From positions 88,709-152,708 of the forward strand of contig PLME01000019.1 in NCBI GenBank assembly GCA_003142375.1: a stretch of 64,000 nt of DNA, given 5' to 3'. The notes beneath the pieces are model-generated. The model was not told the DNA's origin and made no database searches. It saw only the letters and a program-made list of their open reading frames with translations. Position numbers and translations under genes: made by a program. Shown piece after piece: positions 39,530 to 48,762 of this stretch. Within the stretch, counting starts at the first letter, position 1. The number at the start of each line of letters is the position of its first letter. The stretch comes from Dehalococcoidia bacterium (lineage in GTDB: Bacteria; Chloroflexota; Dehalococcoidia; GIF9; UBA5629).

Positions 39530-40655
39530 CCTTCCAGCGGGCCGTCATCTGGCTACCGCAGAAGGCGAATTCGGCCACCAGCCCGGCGCGGCGCAGGGCG
39601 CCCGCCAGTTCAAAGGAGGCTTTTATCGAGGCGGCATTTTCACGGGCTGTCCGGATAAGCACGGTCTTATCCGCTTTCTGCCGGGACCAGGGCTTTACAA
39701 GTTGCACAAGCTCATCCAGCAAGAAAGCAAATCCGCAGGCAGGGGTCTTTTTACCTCCCACCAGTCCCACCAGGTTGTCATACCTGCCGCCGCTGCAAAT
39801 CTTTCTGTTGCCCGAAACTATCTTAAAGCATAGGCCGGTATAGTATTCAAACCCTTTTATCGATGTGAAATCAATGGAGTAGCTATAGCCAAGCGTGTCC
39901 AGCAGACCGCTGACGGAAGCGAACTTATCTATCTCATTTTTCAAGTTGCGTGAAATAGATGGCAGGGATTTAAGGTTGGCCAGAAAACCGCTGGACTTGC
40001 CTTTCAGCTTCATCAAAGCCGCAACGGCTGCAGCAAAATCTTTATTGCTGCTCTTAACTCCGGCCAGGGCCTGCCAGTTGCCGTCCAGGATCTCGTCCAG
40101 CAGGGCTTCCTTGGCCTCGGCGCTCAGCTTCAGTTCTTCGATAAGAGCTTTGAGTATGCCGGCATGGGATAGCTTCAACTCAACCCGGGATATACCCAGC
40201 GATTTAACTATCTCCAGTGCCAGGGCAATGATCTCAGCGTCGGAAGTTGGGTTCGAATCTCCCAGCAATTCCACCCCACATTGCCATTTTTCCCTGTTCT
40301 CCTTGCCGGTCTCCTCGAAGGCGAAGATATTGGTGATATAGCAAAGGCGGCTGATCTTCTGGTCGGCCATATTTTCGTTATATAGGCGCACGGCGGGGAT
40401 GGTGCCGTCGGGGCGCAGCACTATACGCTCTCCGCCCCAGCCGTCCCAATCCAGGAATGAATAGACGCGTCCGAGCATGGCCGGCGTGAGGGTGCCTGCC
40501 TGTGTGAACAGGTGTATGTATTCGAGAGTGGGGGTCTTGATCTCACGGTAGCCCCAGTTAAGGCATGAGTTCAGGAAGGCCTCTTCCACCTGGCGGAATT
40601 TTTCCATATCCTGGGGAAGAAGATCGCGTGCCCCTTTACATTTTTGTGTTTCCAT
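39405..40655 (-). CDS. hisZ: HisZ-like ATP-PRT regulatory subunit (HisRS paralogue) with C-terminal anticodon-binding-like domain
   Basis: KGARDLLPQDMEKFRQVEEAFLNSCLNWGYREIKTPTLEY; RPDGTIPAVR; KGFEYYTGLCFKI; GGRYDNLVGLVGGKKTPACGFAFLLDEL; directly upstream of hisG. Confidence 0.85.
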   Translation of the reverse strand: METQKCKGARDLLPQDMEKFRQVEEAFLNSCLNWGYREIKTPTLEYIHLFTQAGTLTPAMLGRVYSFLDWDGWGGERIVLRPDGTIPAVRLYNENMADQKISRLCYITNIFAFEETGKENREKWQCGVELLGDSNPTSDAEIIALALEIVKSLGISRVELKLSHAGILKALIEELKLSAEAKEALLDEILDGNWQALAGVKSSNKDFAAAVAALMKLKGKSSGFLANLKSLPSISRNLKNEIDKFASVSGLLDTLGYSYSIDFTSIKGFEYYTGLCFKIVSGNRKICSGGRYDNLVGLVGGKKTPACGFAFLLDELVQLVKPWSRQKADKTVLIRTARENAASIKASFELAGALRRAGLVAEFAFCGSQMTARWKVAVQDKPGAFVIEDQSKGVQKKVKSANDVINFIGGFGKVGK

Positions 40656-40739
40656 CTTGATTTAAGTCCCCTTAGAGCCGGATTATTCTACACTAATAGT
40701 AACATAGCTACAATTACACTACGAAAAAAGCGGATGGCC

Positions 40740-40770
40740 TTGACTCTCCTCTAACTGTAGACTTTATACT
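40740..40770 (+). promoter_or_regulatory. MerR-type promoter with 19-bp spacer
   Basis: TTGACT-19 bp (CTCCTCTAACTGTAGACTT)-TATACT, spacer dyad TCTA-ACTG-TAGA; directly upstream of the MerR gene. Confidence 0.75.
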
Positions 40771-40802
40771 GTGGATATAGGATTATTCCAGGAAAGGACA
40801 AA

Positions 40803-41615
40803 ATGCTCAAGATCGGCGAGTTTTCTAAACGCAGCCGCGTGTCAGTGAAGACACTGCGTTACTATGATGAGATAGGCCTGCTGAAGCCTATTACGGTGGA
40901 TAAGTATAGCCGTTACCGTTATTACTCCGAGGATCAGTTGACGGTCCTGAACCGTATAATTGTTCTAAAAAACCTTGGTCTTACCCTGCAGGAAGTAGCA
41001 AAACTGCTGATCAATAATATGCCGGACGACCGTCTTGTTGAACTGCTGAATATCAAACGAGCTGAGATAGGTCAGCGACTGCACGATTACAGGTTACGTC
41101 TGGAATTGGTCGAGGAATGGGTCAGACAAATCTCCAAGGAGGATTCTATGGCCAGCAGGATTGTGGTTAAGAAACTGGATAAGCAAACGGTAGCCTTCAT
41201 ACGCCGCAAGCTGTCCAGCTATGAGGAAGTTCCCGCCGTTTTTATTGAGATCTACAATTATCTTTCGAAGCAGAAAGCCCGCATAGTCGGGCCGCCGCTG
41301 GCATTGTTCCACGATATGGAATATAAACTAAAAGATGTTGATGTCGAAGCGGCCGTGCCTATTACAGGACCTCTGCATCAGACAGGATCGGTCAAGGTCA
41401 GAGAAATACCTGAAGTAGAAAAGGCAGCCTGCTTGGTACATAAAGGGCCGTATGAAACTTCTATGACGGCGTACAGGTCATTGATTGGGTGGCTGTTTAC
41501 CAGTGGATATCAGCTCGCTGCTGCCAATCGTGAGATTTATATTAAAGGGCCGCACGATACCACAGACCCCAGAAATTACATTACAGAGCTGCAATTCCCC
41601 ATCATTGGATGGTAA
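40803..41615 (+). CDS. MerR-family regulator with GyrI-like effector-binding domain
   Basis: MLKIGEFSKRSRVSVKTLRYYDEIGLLKPITVDKYSRYRYYSEDQL; C-terminal ...CLVHKGPYETSMTAYRSLIGWLFTSGYQ...REIYIKGP. Confidence 0.93.
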   Translation: MLKIGEFSKRSRVSVKTLRYYDEIGLLKPITVDKYSRYRYYSEDQLTVLNRIIVLKNLGLTLQEVAKLLINNMPDDRLVELLNIKRAEIGQRLHDYRLRLELVEEWVRQISKEDSMASRIVVKKLDKQTVAFIRRKLSSYEEVPAVFIEIYNYLSKQKARIVGPPLALFHDMEYKLKDVDVEAAVPITGPLHQTGSVKVREIPEVEKAACLVHKGPYETSMTAYRSLIGWLFTSGYQLAAANREIYIKGPHDTTDPRNYITELQFPIIGW

Positions 41616-41713
41616 CACCATCGCTTATCAAGGTTAGTGTCACCGGTATTTACTCCGCGGTAATTTAGTGAAATTCCGCCATCACTCTATTTCTGTTATA
41701 CAATATAGAGGCA

Positions 41714-43024
41714 GTGTCCAAACAGGTCTTCAGGTTTTTTTATATTGGCCTTTTCCTGCTGGGTCTGGCGCTTTCGATAGGTGGAGGAAATGCCCATGCC
41801 GACGGAGGCGATGTCCATGTCCTCACTGTTAAAGGCACCATTGTGCCGGTGGTGGCCGACTATATCAACCGGGGCTTAAGTGAAGCTGAGGACAGCGGCA
41901 GCACAGCCTGCATTATAGAGCTGGATACGCCCGGGGGCCTGCTGGAATCAGCTCAAGTAATTGTCACACGCATCCTAAACGCCCGGATACCGGTCGTAGT
42001 CTACGTCGCTCCCCAGGGAGCCTGGGCCGCCTCGGCGGGCACCTTTATAACCTTGTCTGCTCATGTCACAGCCATGGCGCCTGCTACCAGTATCGGCGCG
42101 GCTCACCCTGTAAGCGCCCAGGGTCAAAATCTCTCGGATGTAGAACAGCAAAAAGCTACGGAATATACTTCCGCATGGATTAAGAGTATAGCGGAGAAAC
42201 GCGGTCGCGATCCCTTGCTCATGGAAGGGACGGTGCGGGAAAGCAAGTCTTATACAGCAAGCGAGGCGGTAGATCTGAAGCTGGTGGACTTTACAGCCGA
42301 TGACATCCAAGGCGTACTGAAGCAGGTAAACGGCAGGCAGGTTACGCTGGCCGACGGGCGACAGGTAACCATAAATACCAGCGGCGCCAGCCTGACTTAC
42401 GATGATATGACCGGGCTGGAAAAATTCCTGCTAATGATAAGCAATCCCAATTTAGCCTATATGTTGCTATCGCTGGCTTCCATCGGTTTGATTACGGAGA
42501 TTTCCAACCCCGGGTTGATCTTCCCCGGTGTGGTCGGCGGCCTTTGCCTATTTTTAGCCTTTTACTCCCTGGGCGTGTTGAATGCTTACTGGGCGGGCGT
42601 GCTGCTCATCATCCTGGCCTTCGGACTGTTTACCACTGAGATTTTTGTACATGCCTATGGTATACTGACTTCGGGTGGAATCATCTGTCTTATATTCGGT
42701 TCGCTGATTCTTTTCAGCGGAAGCGAAGTTTCCATGGAATTCAATACAGGACTTATTGCTGTGGTTGCCATAGTTATGGCCATATTTGTCGGCCTTCTGG
42801 TCTGGGCGGCTATCAGGGGGCAGATGCGAAAGGTGGCTACCGGCCATGAAGGGATGATCGGCCAGACTGCAATCGTGAAAACCCCGTTAACACCCAAAGG
42901 TATGGTCCTGGTAGAAGGGGAGTTGTGGACGGCGGAATTGGATAGCGGGACCGCCACGCCCGGAGAAGAATTAGTTATTCAGAAGGTGGATAACCTTAAG
43001 CTATACGTGACTAAAAAGAAATGA
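41714..43024 (+). CDS. NfeD-family membrane serine protease (ClpP-like)
   Basis: VLTVKGTIVPVVADYINRGLSEAEDSGSTACIIELDTPGGLLESAQVIV...GAWAASAGTFI; C-terminal NfeD domain; GTG start. Confidence 0.93.
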   Translation: MSKQVFRFFYIGLFLLGLALSIGGGNAHADGGDVHVLTVKGTIVPVVADYINRGLSEAEDSGSTACIIELDTPGGLLESAQVIVTRILNARIPVVVYVAPQGAWAASAGTFITLSAHVTAMAPATSIGAAHPVSAQGQNLSDVEQQKATEYTSAWIKSIAEKRGRDPLLMEGTVRESKSYTASEAVDLKLVDFTADDIQGVLKQVNGRQVTLADGRQVTINTSGASLTYDDMTGLEKFLLMISNPNLAYMLLSLASIGLITEISNPGLIFPGVVGGLCLFLAFYSLGVLNAYWAGVLLIILAFGLFTTEIFVHAYGILTSGGIICLIFGSLILFSGSEVSMEFNTGLIAVVAIVMAIFVGLLVWAAIRGQMRKVATGHEGMIGQTAIVKTPLTPKGMVLVEGELWTAELDSGTATPGEELVIQKVDNLKLYVTKKK

Positions 43025-43034
43025 GGGGTGAAGA

Positions 43035-43796
43035 ATGGTTCCAGTGATCATAGTTTTAGCAGTTTTCCTTTTTATCATAATCCTGGCAGCGGTCAGAATT
43101 GTCAACGAGTACGAGAGAGGCGTGGTCTTCCGCCTGGGCAGATACGTGGGCGTCAGGGGTCCGGGCCTCATCCTGCTTATCCCATTTATAGAGCGCATGG
43201 TGAAAGTCGAACTGCGCGTGGTGACCATGGACGTGCCGCAACAGGAATGCATTACCATGGATACCGTAACCGTCAAAGTTGATGCCGTAGTCTATTTCCG
43301 CGTCATGAAGCCGGAATCGGCCATACTGAATGTCGAGCAATATATCCGGGCCACTTCGCTGCTCTGCCAGACTACCCTGCGCAACGTGGTGGGTCAGAGC
43401 ACACTTGAAGACTTGCTGGGCCACAGGGACAAGGTAAATGAGAAATTGCAGGTGCTTATCGATGAAGGCACCGAGCCCTGGGGCATCAAGGTGAGCATGG
43501 TAGAAGTAAGGGATGTCCAGCTTCCTGAGACAATGCAGAGGGCTATGGCAGCGCAGGCGGAGGCCGAGCGGGAACGCCGGGCCAAGATCGTCCATGCCGA
43601 CGGTGAAGCACAGGCGGCCGAAAAGCTGTCCGAAGCCGCTAAAATTATGTCGATATACCCGGCGGCCATGCAGTTACGCTACCTGCAGACTCTGGTTACA
43701 ATTTCAACTGAGAAAACCAATACCATAGTATTCCCGCTACCCATGGATCTTATCATGCCGATGCTGGACAGGGCGGGTGGGCAACAGAAAAAATAG
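43035..43796 (+). CDS. SPFH/slipin (stomatin-like) protein
   Basis: [69 protein letters not shown]. Confidence 0.96.
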   Translation: MVPVIIVLAVFLFIIILAAVRIVNEYERGVVFRLGRYVGVRGPGLILLIPFIERMVKVELRVVTMDVPQQECITMDTVTVKVDAVVYFRVMKPESAILNVEQYIRATSLLCQTTLRNVVGQSTLEDLLGHRDKVNEKLQVLIDEGTEPWGIKVSMVEVRDVQLPETMQRAMAAQAEAERERRAKIVHADGEAQAAEKLSEAAKIMSIYPAAMQLRYLQTLVTISTEKTNTIVFPLPMDLIMPMLDRAGGQQKK

Positions 43797-43821
43797 TCCC
43801 GGTTAGGGAATTTCGAATATT

Positions 43822-43850
43822 AAAGGCGGGTTACTTATAACCCGCCTTTT
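43822..43850. terminator. Bidirectional intrinsic terminator
   Basis: Perfect 12-bp stem AAAGGCGGGTTA-CTTA-TAACCCGCCTTT between convergent slipin and birA, A-tract/T-tract flanks. Confidence 0.9.
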
Positions 43851-43856
43851 TTAATT

Positions 43857-44630
43857 CTATTGATCTCTTACGTGAGTTACGTCTCCGGCTGTTATTTCCT
43901 GGATTGAACCATCGTCGAGGCGTATCAGAAGGTTGCCGGAATCGTTCACCTCGGTCGCAGTGCCTTCGATTGTCCGGCTGCCCAGGCTCACCCTGACGCG
44001 TTTGCCCAGGGTCTCCATATGGCTGGCCCACTCCCTGATAAGGTCGTTCCCATCTCCAATTCTCTCATACAGCTTTTCAATCTCGCTGTAAAGCTGCACT
44101 GCAACCTCTTCCACCGGCACATCTTTCCCCATTTCCATTGAAAGGCTGGTAGCTATACCGGCTATTTCCGGAAAGGCGGAGGTGTCGAAATTTACGTTGA
44201 TGCCTATTCCAATTACAGTATAGTTAAGGTCTACCTTGCTGAAGCCGTTTTCGATCAATATGCCGCAGACTTTTTTCCCGGTTATAAGAACGTCGTTGGG
44301 CCATTTAATATGCGCTTTCAGATCCATATTATAGAGGGCATGGACGACTGCCAGGGAGGAGATGGCGGGTATCAGCCGTATTTTTTTTGCAGGAGGACGC
44401 AGAATGATCGAAGTTGCCAGCCCTCCTACAGGTGACAGCCAGGACCTGCCCAGCCTGCCGCGGCCGACATTCTGTTTTCCGGCTATAACGACGGTCCCTT
44501 CCGGAGCGTGCTTTTCCGCCAGGTCTCTGGCGATGTCCATGGTGGATCCGGTGACCTCGAAATAGTGAAGCCGCTTGCCGATGCAGTGTGTTTTGAGATT
44601 TTGCTTTAAAAAGGAAGCTATGTTCTCCAT
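43857..44630 (-). CDS. birA: Biotin-[acetyl-CoA-carboxylase] ligase BirA
   Basis: LHYFEVTGSTMDIARDLAEKHAPEGTVVIAGKQNVGRGRLGRSWLSPVGGLATSIILRP...IKWPNDVLITGKKVCGILIE. Confidence 0.95.
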   Translation of the reverse strand: MENIASFLKQNLKTHCIGKRLHYFEVTGSTMDIARDLAEKHAPEGTVVIAGKQNVGRGRLGRSWLSPVGGLATSIILRPPAKKIRLIPAISSLAVVHALYNMDLKAHIKWPNDVLITGKKVCGILIENGFSKVDLNYTVIGIGINVNFDTSAFPEIAGIATSLSMEMGKDVPVEEVAVQLYSEIEKLYERIGDGNDLIREWASHMETLGKRVRVSLGSRTIEGTATEVNDSGNLLIRLDDGSIQEITAGDVTHVRDQ

Positions 44631-44717
44631 TGCCCCTCTTACTATAATATAACAGACGTATTTAAACCGTGTATAATTTATTATTGCCGCCGGTCAATCG
44701 CATACAGGAAGCCGACA

Positions 44718-45500
44718 ATGAACGATGACGATGTTGAAAACAAGGCTGAACGGATAGCCGAATTGATTGTCAATGCCCAACACACCATCGTTTTTACTGG
44801 TGCGGGCATCAGCACCGAGTCGGGGATACCCGATTTCAGGGGAAAGGACGGGATCTGGACCAAGGTCGACCCTGAGGACTTTACCATACAGAGGTTTGTG
44901 GCCAAACCGGAAGTAAGGAAGATGCACTGGAAAACGGTGTCCGAGGGCGGTATGGTCAAGGATGCCAAACCTAATGCCGCACACTACGCTATTGCCGAGC
45001 TGGAAAAGCTGGGCAAGCTGGACTGCGTGGTGACACAAAATATAGATAATCTTCACCAGGCAGCAGGAAATAGTCCCGAGATTGTTTTTGAGCTGCACGG
45101 CAATGTGCAGTATGTACGATGTTTAAACTGTCATAAGCGCTTTCCTATAGCCGAGATCATTGCCCGCCTGGCCACAGAGGAAATACCTGAATGTGAGTTC
45201 TGCAAAGGGATGTTGAAGCCGGATGCCGTGTTTTTCGGTGAGGCTTTACCTCAACTCGTATTACACGAGGCTGCCAAACGGGCCAATCAGTGCGACCTTT
45301 GCATTGTGATAGGTTCTACGCTTATCGTATATCCGGCGGCCTATATACCGCTGTATGCCCGCGACGCAGGGGCCAAGATCGTGATAATTAACATAGGTGA
45401 CACGCCCATGGACTCTACGGCAGCCGTTCGTGTCGAGGCCAAAGCGGGAGAAACCATGACCAGGGTAATGCATCACGTTAGAGCGAAAATGGGAAAATAA
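44718..45500 (+). CDS. Sir2-family NAD-dependent protein deacylase
   Basis: TIVFTGAGISTESGIPDFRGKDGIW...VVTQNIDNLHQAAG...ELHGNVQYVRCLNC...KPDAVFFGEALP. Confidence 0.96.
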   Translation: MNDDDVENKAERIAELIVNAQHTIVFTGAGISTESGIPDFRGKDGIWTKVDPEDFTIQRFVAKPEVRKMHWKTVSEGGMVKDAKPNAAHYAIAELEKLGKLDCVVTQNIDNLHQAAGNSPEIVFELHGNVQYVRCLNCHKRFPIAEIIARLATEEIPECEFCKGMLKPDAVFFGEALPQLVLHEAAKRANQCDLCIVIGSTLIVYPAAYIPLYARDAGAKIVIINIGDTPMDSTAAVRVEAKAGETMTRVMHHVRAKMGK

Positions 45501-45505
45501 ATCTA

Positions 45506-45534
45506 TTGACAAGCTTTAAATACAATGTTAGATT
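45506..45534 (+). promoter_or_regulatory. Sigma70-like promoter for the lipoprotein gene
   Basis: TTGACA-17 bp-TAGATT. Confidence 0.6.
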
Positions 45535-45566
45535 GTGATTAACATGTTGTTAGTGGAGGCACAGAT

Positions 45567-46745
45567 TTGAAATACGTGGCTATATCCATGCTGATTCTTG
45601 CAGCATTATTTGTGGGTTGTGCCAGGCCGGCTATTGATACAAGGATCCCTCCTGTGGCAATTATCGATTCCGTTTCCCCTTCTCAGGTATATGATGGGGA
45701 CACTGTAAAATTCACAGGGCACGGCGTTTCAACGACCGGGCAGATTATAGGCTATAACTGGCGGTCAAGCATCAACGGGGATTTAAGTAAGCAGGCCACA
45801 TTTGATATAGCGACTTTGTCCGCCGGTGCCCATACGGTTTGGTTTAGCGTTCAGGATAACTACGGCAACTGGTCAAAGGAAATCGCGACCAATGTGATAG
45901 TGTTGGCCCGGGGTGGGCCCGCCACGATGGCGGTCAAAGTCTTTAGCGCCTCTCCTCCAACCATTAGCGAGGGAGACTGGTCCACCTTAACCTGGGAGGT
46001 TTCCGGTGACGGTACGGTCAGGATAGACCCTGACGTCGGCAATGTTGCTTACGAGGGCACCAGGTCCGTTCAGCCCATGCAGAATACCACTTACACGCTG
46101 TTTGCCACCAACGATGCAGGCATAACCACGGCGACCGCTCAAGTAGTTGTTGCTCCTGTTCCGCTTCACAAAGTAGTGTTGTACTCGGTATCTTCTGAAG
46201 ACGGTACAATCATGATAAACAGCGGGGTCCTCAACACAGGTCAGGTGCTGGTAGGCGAGGATAAAAACCAGGCACAGATGCAGGGGGTCCTCAGCTTCGA
46301 TATCTCGTCGATACCCTATAACGCCATTATCAAGTCAGTACAGCTCGATCTATCTAAGTCATTGATATACAACTACCCCTTCCCATGGCAGGGCGACCTT
46401 TTCATATACAACCTCAAATATGGCCTGGCGTTCAATGATGTTAACCAATTGACCTTTATATCTTCGGGCTATATCTTCCGCTGGGGCACCAATTCACAAA
46501 TTACCCAGATGCCGACTGCGCCCTTCACCTCGATAGATTTTGTCAGTGCTGTACAGAGGCAAATTGATTCACGCAACAGCCGGTTCCAGGTGCGCATGCA
46601 ATTAGAAAAATATTACCACTACAATTTCTGGAATCTTTCCAGCACCACCAACCAGAAACTTAGTCAACCCAGCGGAGAGGCCGGCAATTATATTGACGTA
46701 AGTGCTGGCAACCCCACTTTAATCGTAGGTTACGTACTACCCTAA
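45567..46745 (+). CDS. Lipoprotein with PKD/Ig-like segments and DNRLRE-like C-terminal region
   Basis: Lipobox LAALFVGCA; AGAHTVWFSVQDNYGNWS; GVLSFDISSIPYNAIIKSVQLDLS. Confidence 0.7.
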   Translation: MKYVAISMLILAALFVGCARPAIDTRIPPVAIIDSVSPSQVYDGDTVKFTGHGVSTTGQIIGYNWRSSINGDLSKQATFDIATLSAGAHTVWFSVQDNYGNWSKEIATNVIVLARGGPATMAVKVFSASPPTISEGDWSTLTWEVSGDGTVRIDPDVGNVAYEGTRSVQPMQNTTYTLFATNDAGITTATAQVVVAPVPLHKVVLYSVSSEDGTIMINSGVLNTGQVLVGEDKNQAQMQGVLSFDISSIPYNAIIKSVQLDLSKSLIYNYPFPWQGDLFIYNLKYGLAFNDVNQLTFISSGYIFRWGTNSQITQMPTAPFTSIDFVSAVQRQIDSRNSRFQVRMQLEKYYHYNFWNLSSTTNQKLSQPSGEAGNYIDVSAGNPTLIVGYVLP

Positions 46746-46870
46746 TAGTCCGGGTCCCGGTCTGCCATCTAAACAAATCTGCCCTTTTCCCGTTACTTAT
46801 AGTTGAGGGGAGGTTGAGGACATTTTCGTGGACGGGCTGAAAGAAATCTTTATGAAGTGGAGCGAATACT

Positions 46871-47590
46871 GTGCATAAGATAATTTTGGTATTACTGGCA
46901 ATTTGTATGGCAATGACCGGCTGCATTATCGTCTATACGGATAAACCCGTACTGAACGATAATAAGACCGCGGACAGACCGGGCCAAAGCCCTGACGGAA
47001 CAGGTTATGTCCAGGATTTACCGGTCCAATCGCAATCGGAGCAAACGGCGACCCTCAATATGCTCTCAGGTGAAAGCGGCTCGCTGGTCAAGAGCGCTGC
47101 AACTTATATGAAATCGAATATGGCCTGCACCGGCGATACGGATGCCAACTTCGCCAGCAGGGCCTTCCTCAGTTTTGATATAACATCCTTGCCCAAATCT
47201 GCGCTCGTGAGCGAAGCCATCCTGTACTTGGGCAACTTCACTGTTATCGGGTCCCCGACCTACAGCAAATCCAACTGGGGTAACATGGGTGCATTGGAGT
47301 TATATCAGGTGCAATACGGCTCCTCCGGCGACATCGGAAGGGTTGATTATGAGTCAACTGCCCCCCTGGTAAGCTCCGTTAAACTTGCAAATTTTACAGG
47401 TATGCCGCTTAGGATAGATGTCACGCAGGATAATAGCGGAAATAATGTTATCCAGCAGTTGCTGTCCCAGGGGGTGGCCAGGTGCCAATTCCGGGCTCAA
47501 TTCTTTACCTCGACCAACTGGGATTCCAAAGCCGACCTGATATGCCTGGACGGCATGGTATTAAAAATCAAATATACGATGCCGAAATAG
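46871..47590 (+). CDS. Lipoprotein with DNRLRE-like region (paralogue of the preceding C-terminal domain)
   Basis: MHKIILVLLAICMAMTGCIIVY; AFLSFDITSLPKSALVSEAILYLG; GTG start. Confidence 0.65.
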   Translation: MHKIILVLLAICMAMTGCIIVYTDKPVLNDNKTADRPGQSPDGTGYVQDLPVQSQSEQTATLNMLSGESGSLVKSAATYMKSNMACTGDTDANFASRAFLSFDITSLPKSALVSEAILYLGNFTVIGSPTYSKSNWGNMGALELYQVQYGSSGDIGRVDYESTAPLVSSVKLANFTGMPLRIDVTQDNSGNNVIQQLLSQGVARCQFRAQFFTSTNWDSKADLICLDGMVLKIKYTMPK

Positions 47591-47596
47591 CGGCTG

Positions 47597-47854
47597 TCAG
47601 GCGGACTTGATCTCCTCCAGCTCGAACCGGAACTTCTCTATAACGGGGTTGGCCAGAAGCTTGTTGCACATATCCTGTACCTGGCTGCTGGCCCTGTGTA
47701 AATCATTTCCTTCAACTTTGATTTCCAGGTATTTACCTGCCCGTACTTCCTGCACGGCTCCGAAGCCCAGTGTATGAAGCGCGCCCTTGATGGTCAGGCC
47801 CTGGGGATCATTTACCGTCGGCTTCAGCGTTACATATACTTTAGCTAAAAACAT
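47597..47854 (-). CDS. purS: Phosphoribosylformylglycinamidine synthase subunit PurS
   Basis: KVYVTLKPTVNDPQGLTIKGALHTLGFGAVQEVRAGKYLEIKVEG. Confidence 0.93.
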   Translation of the reverse strand: MFLAKVYVTLKPTVNDPQGLTIKGALHTLGFGAVQEVRAGKYLEIKVEGNDLHRASSQVQDMCNKLLANPVIEKFRFELEEIKSA

Positions 47855-48752
47855 TTTTCAGCTTCCTCCCGGTCAAGAGCATATAAGCATCCCGGTAACG
47901 CTCGGCGGTTGCCTCAACGATATCCGACGGCAGCTCCGGCGCAGGTGCCTTCATATTCCAGCCAGATGCGATCAACCAATCACGTACAAACTGTTTATCG
48001 TAGCTTGGTTGCGAATGTCCGGGCCTGTACTCGCTGGCATCCCAGAACCGGCTGGAATCGGGCGTAAGGACTTCGTCGATCAGAATCAGCTCGCGGTCGT
48101 GATAACCGAATTCGAACTTGGTGTCGGCAATAATGATGTCCCGTTGGATGGCATAATCGCGGGCAAATGTATAAAGCATAATGCTCTTTTCTTCTAAAGC
48201 ACGCGCAGTATCACTTCCAACCAGGTTGGCCAGAGCTTTCTGGCTTAATGGCACATCATGGCCGGCATCGGCTTTGGTAGTGGGCGTGAAAATGGGTTCA
48301 GGCAGTTCCTGGCTTTCTTTCAGTTTGGCAGGCGCCTTCTTTTTATTGATCGTTCCGTATTTTTTATATTCGATCCAGGCCGAGCCGCTGATGTAACCGC
48401 GCACCACGCACTCTACAGGTATCCTTTCGGCTTTTAAGACAACCATTGAGCGGCCGAAAAGATAATCGGGCAGCGGCCTTTTGCCCGGCGCATATTTCAG
48501 CAGGGCACGGCGGCTTTCCACAGATTCTATCATGTGATTGTTGATCAGGTGGAAGGTTTTAGCGAACCAGAAAGCGGATATCTGGTTCAATACTATCCCT
48601 TTATCCGGTATGCCGGTGGGCAGCACGACATCGAAGGCCGAGATGCGGTCGGTGGCGATGATGAGCAACTTATCACCGACTTGGTAGGTGTCCCTTACCT
48701 TGCCCTTGCCGAAAAGCGGCAGTTTTAAAGAAGTTTCAAGTACAATAGCCAA
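47841..48752 (-). CDS. purC: SAICAR synthase PurC
   Basis: GKVRDTYQVGDKLLIIATDRISAFDVVLPTGIPDKGIVLNQIS...VECVVRGYISGSAW. Confidence 0.97.
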   Translation of the reverse strand: MAIVLETSLKLPLFGKGKVRDTYQVGDKLLIIATDRISAFDVVLPTGIPDKGIVLNQISAFWFAKTFHLINNHMIESVESRRALLKYAPGKRPLPDYLFGRSMVVLKAERIPVECVVRGYISGSAWIEYKKYGTINKKKAPAKLKESQELPEPIFTPTTKADAGHDVPLSQKALANLVGSDTARALEEKSIMLYTFARDYAIQRDIIIADTKFEFGYHDRELILIDEVLTPDSSRFWDASEYRPGHSQPSYDKQFVRDWLIASGWNMKAPAPELPSDIVEATAERYRDAYMLLTGRKLKNVFS

Positions 48753-48762
48753 TCTATTACTC

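Noticed and set aside
39405-40655. Calling this gene hisS (histidyl-tRNA synthetase)
   Set aside because: Position directly upstream of hisG and the GFEYYTG motif favour HisZ, although the C-terminal domain leaves some doubt; noted as a finding.
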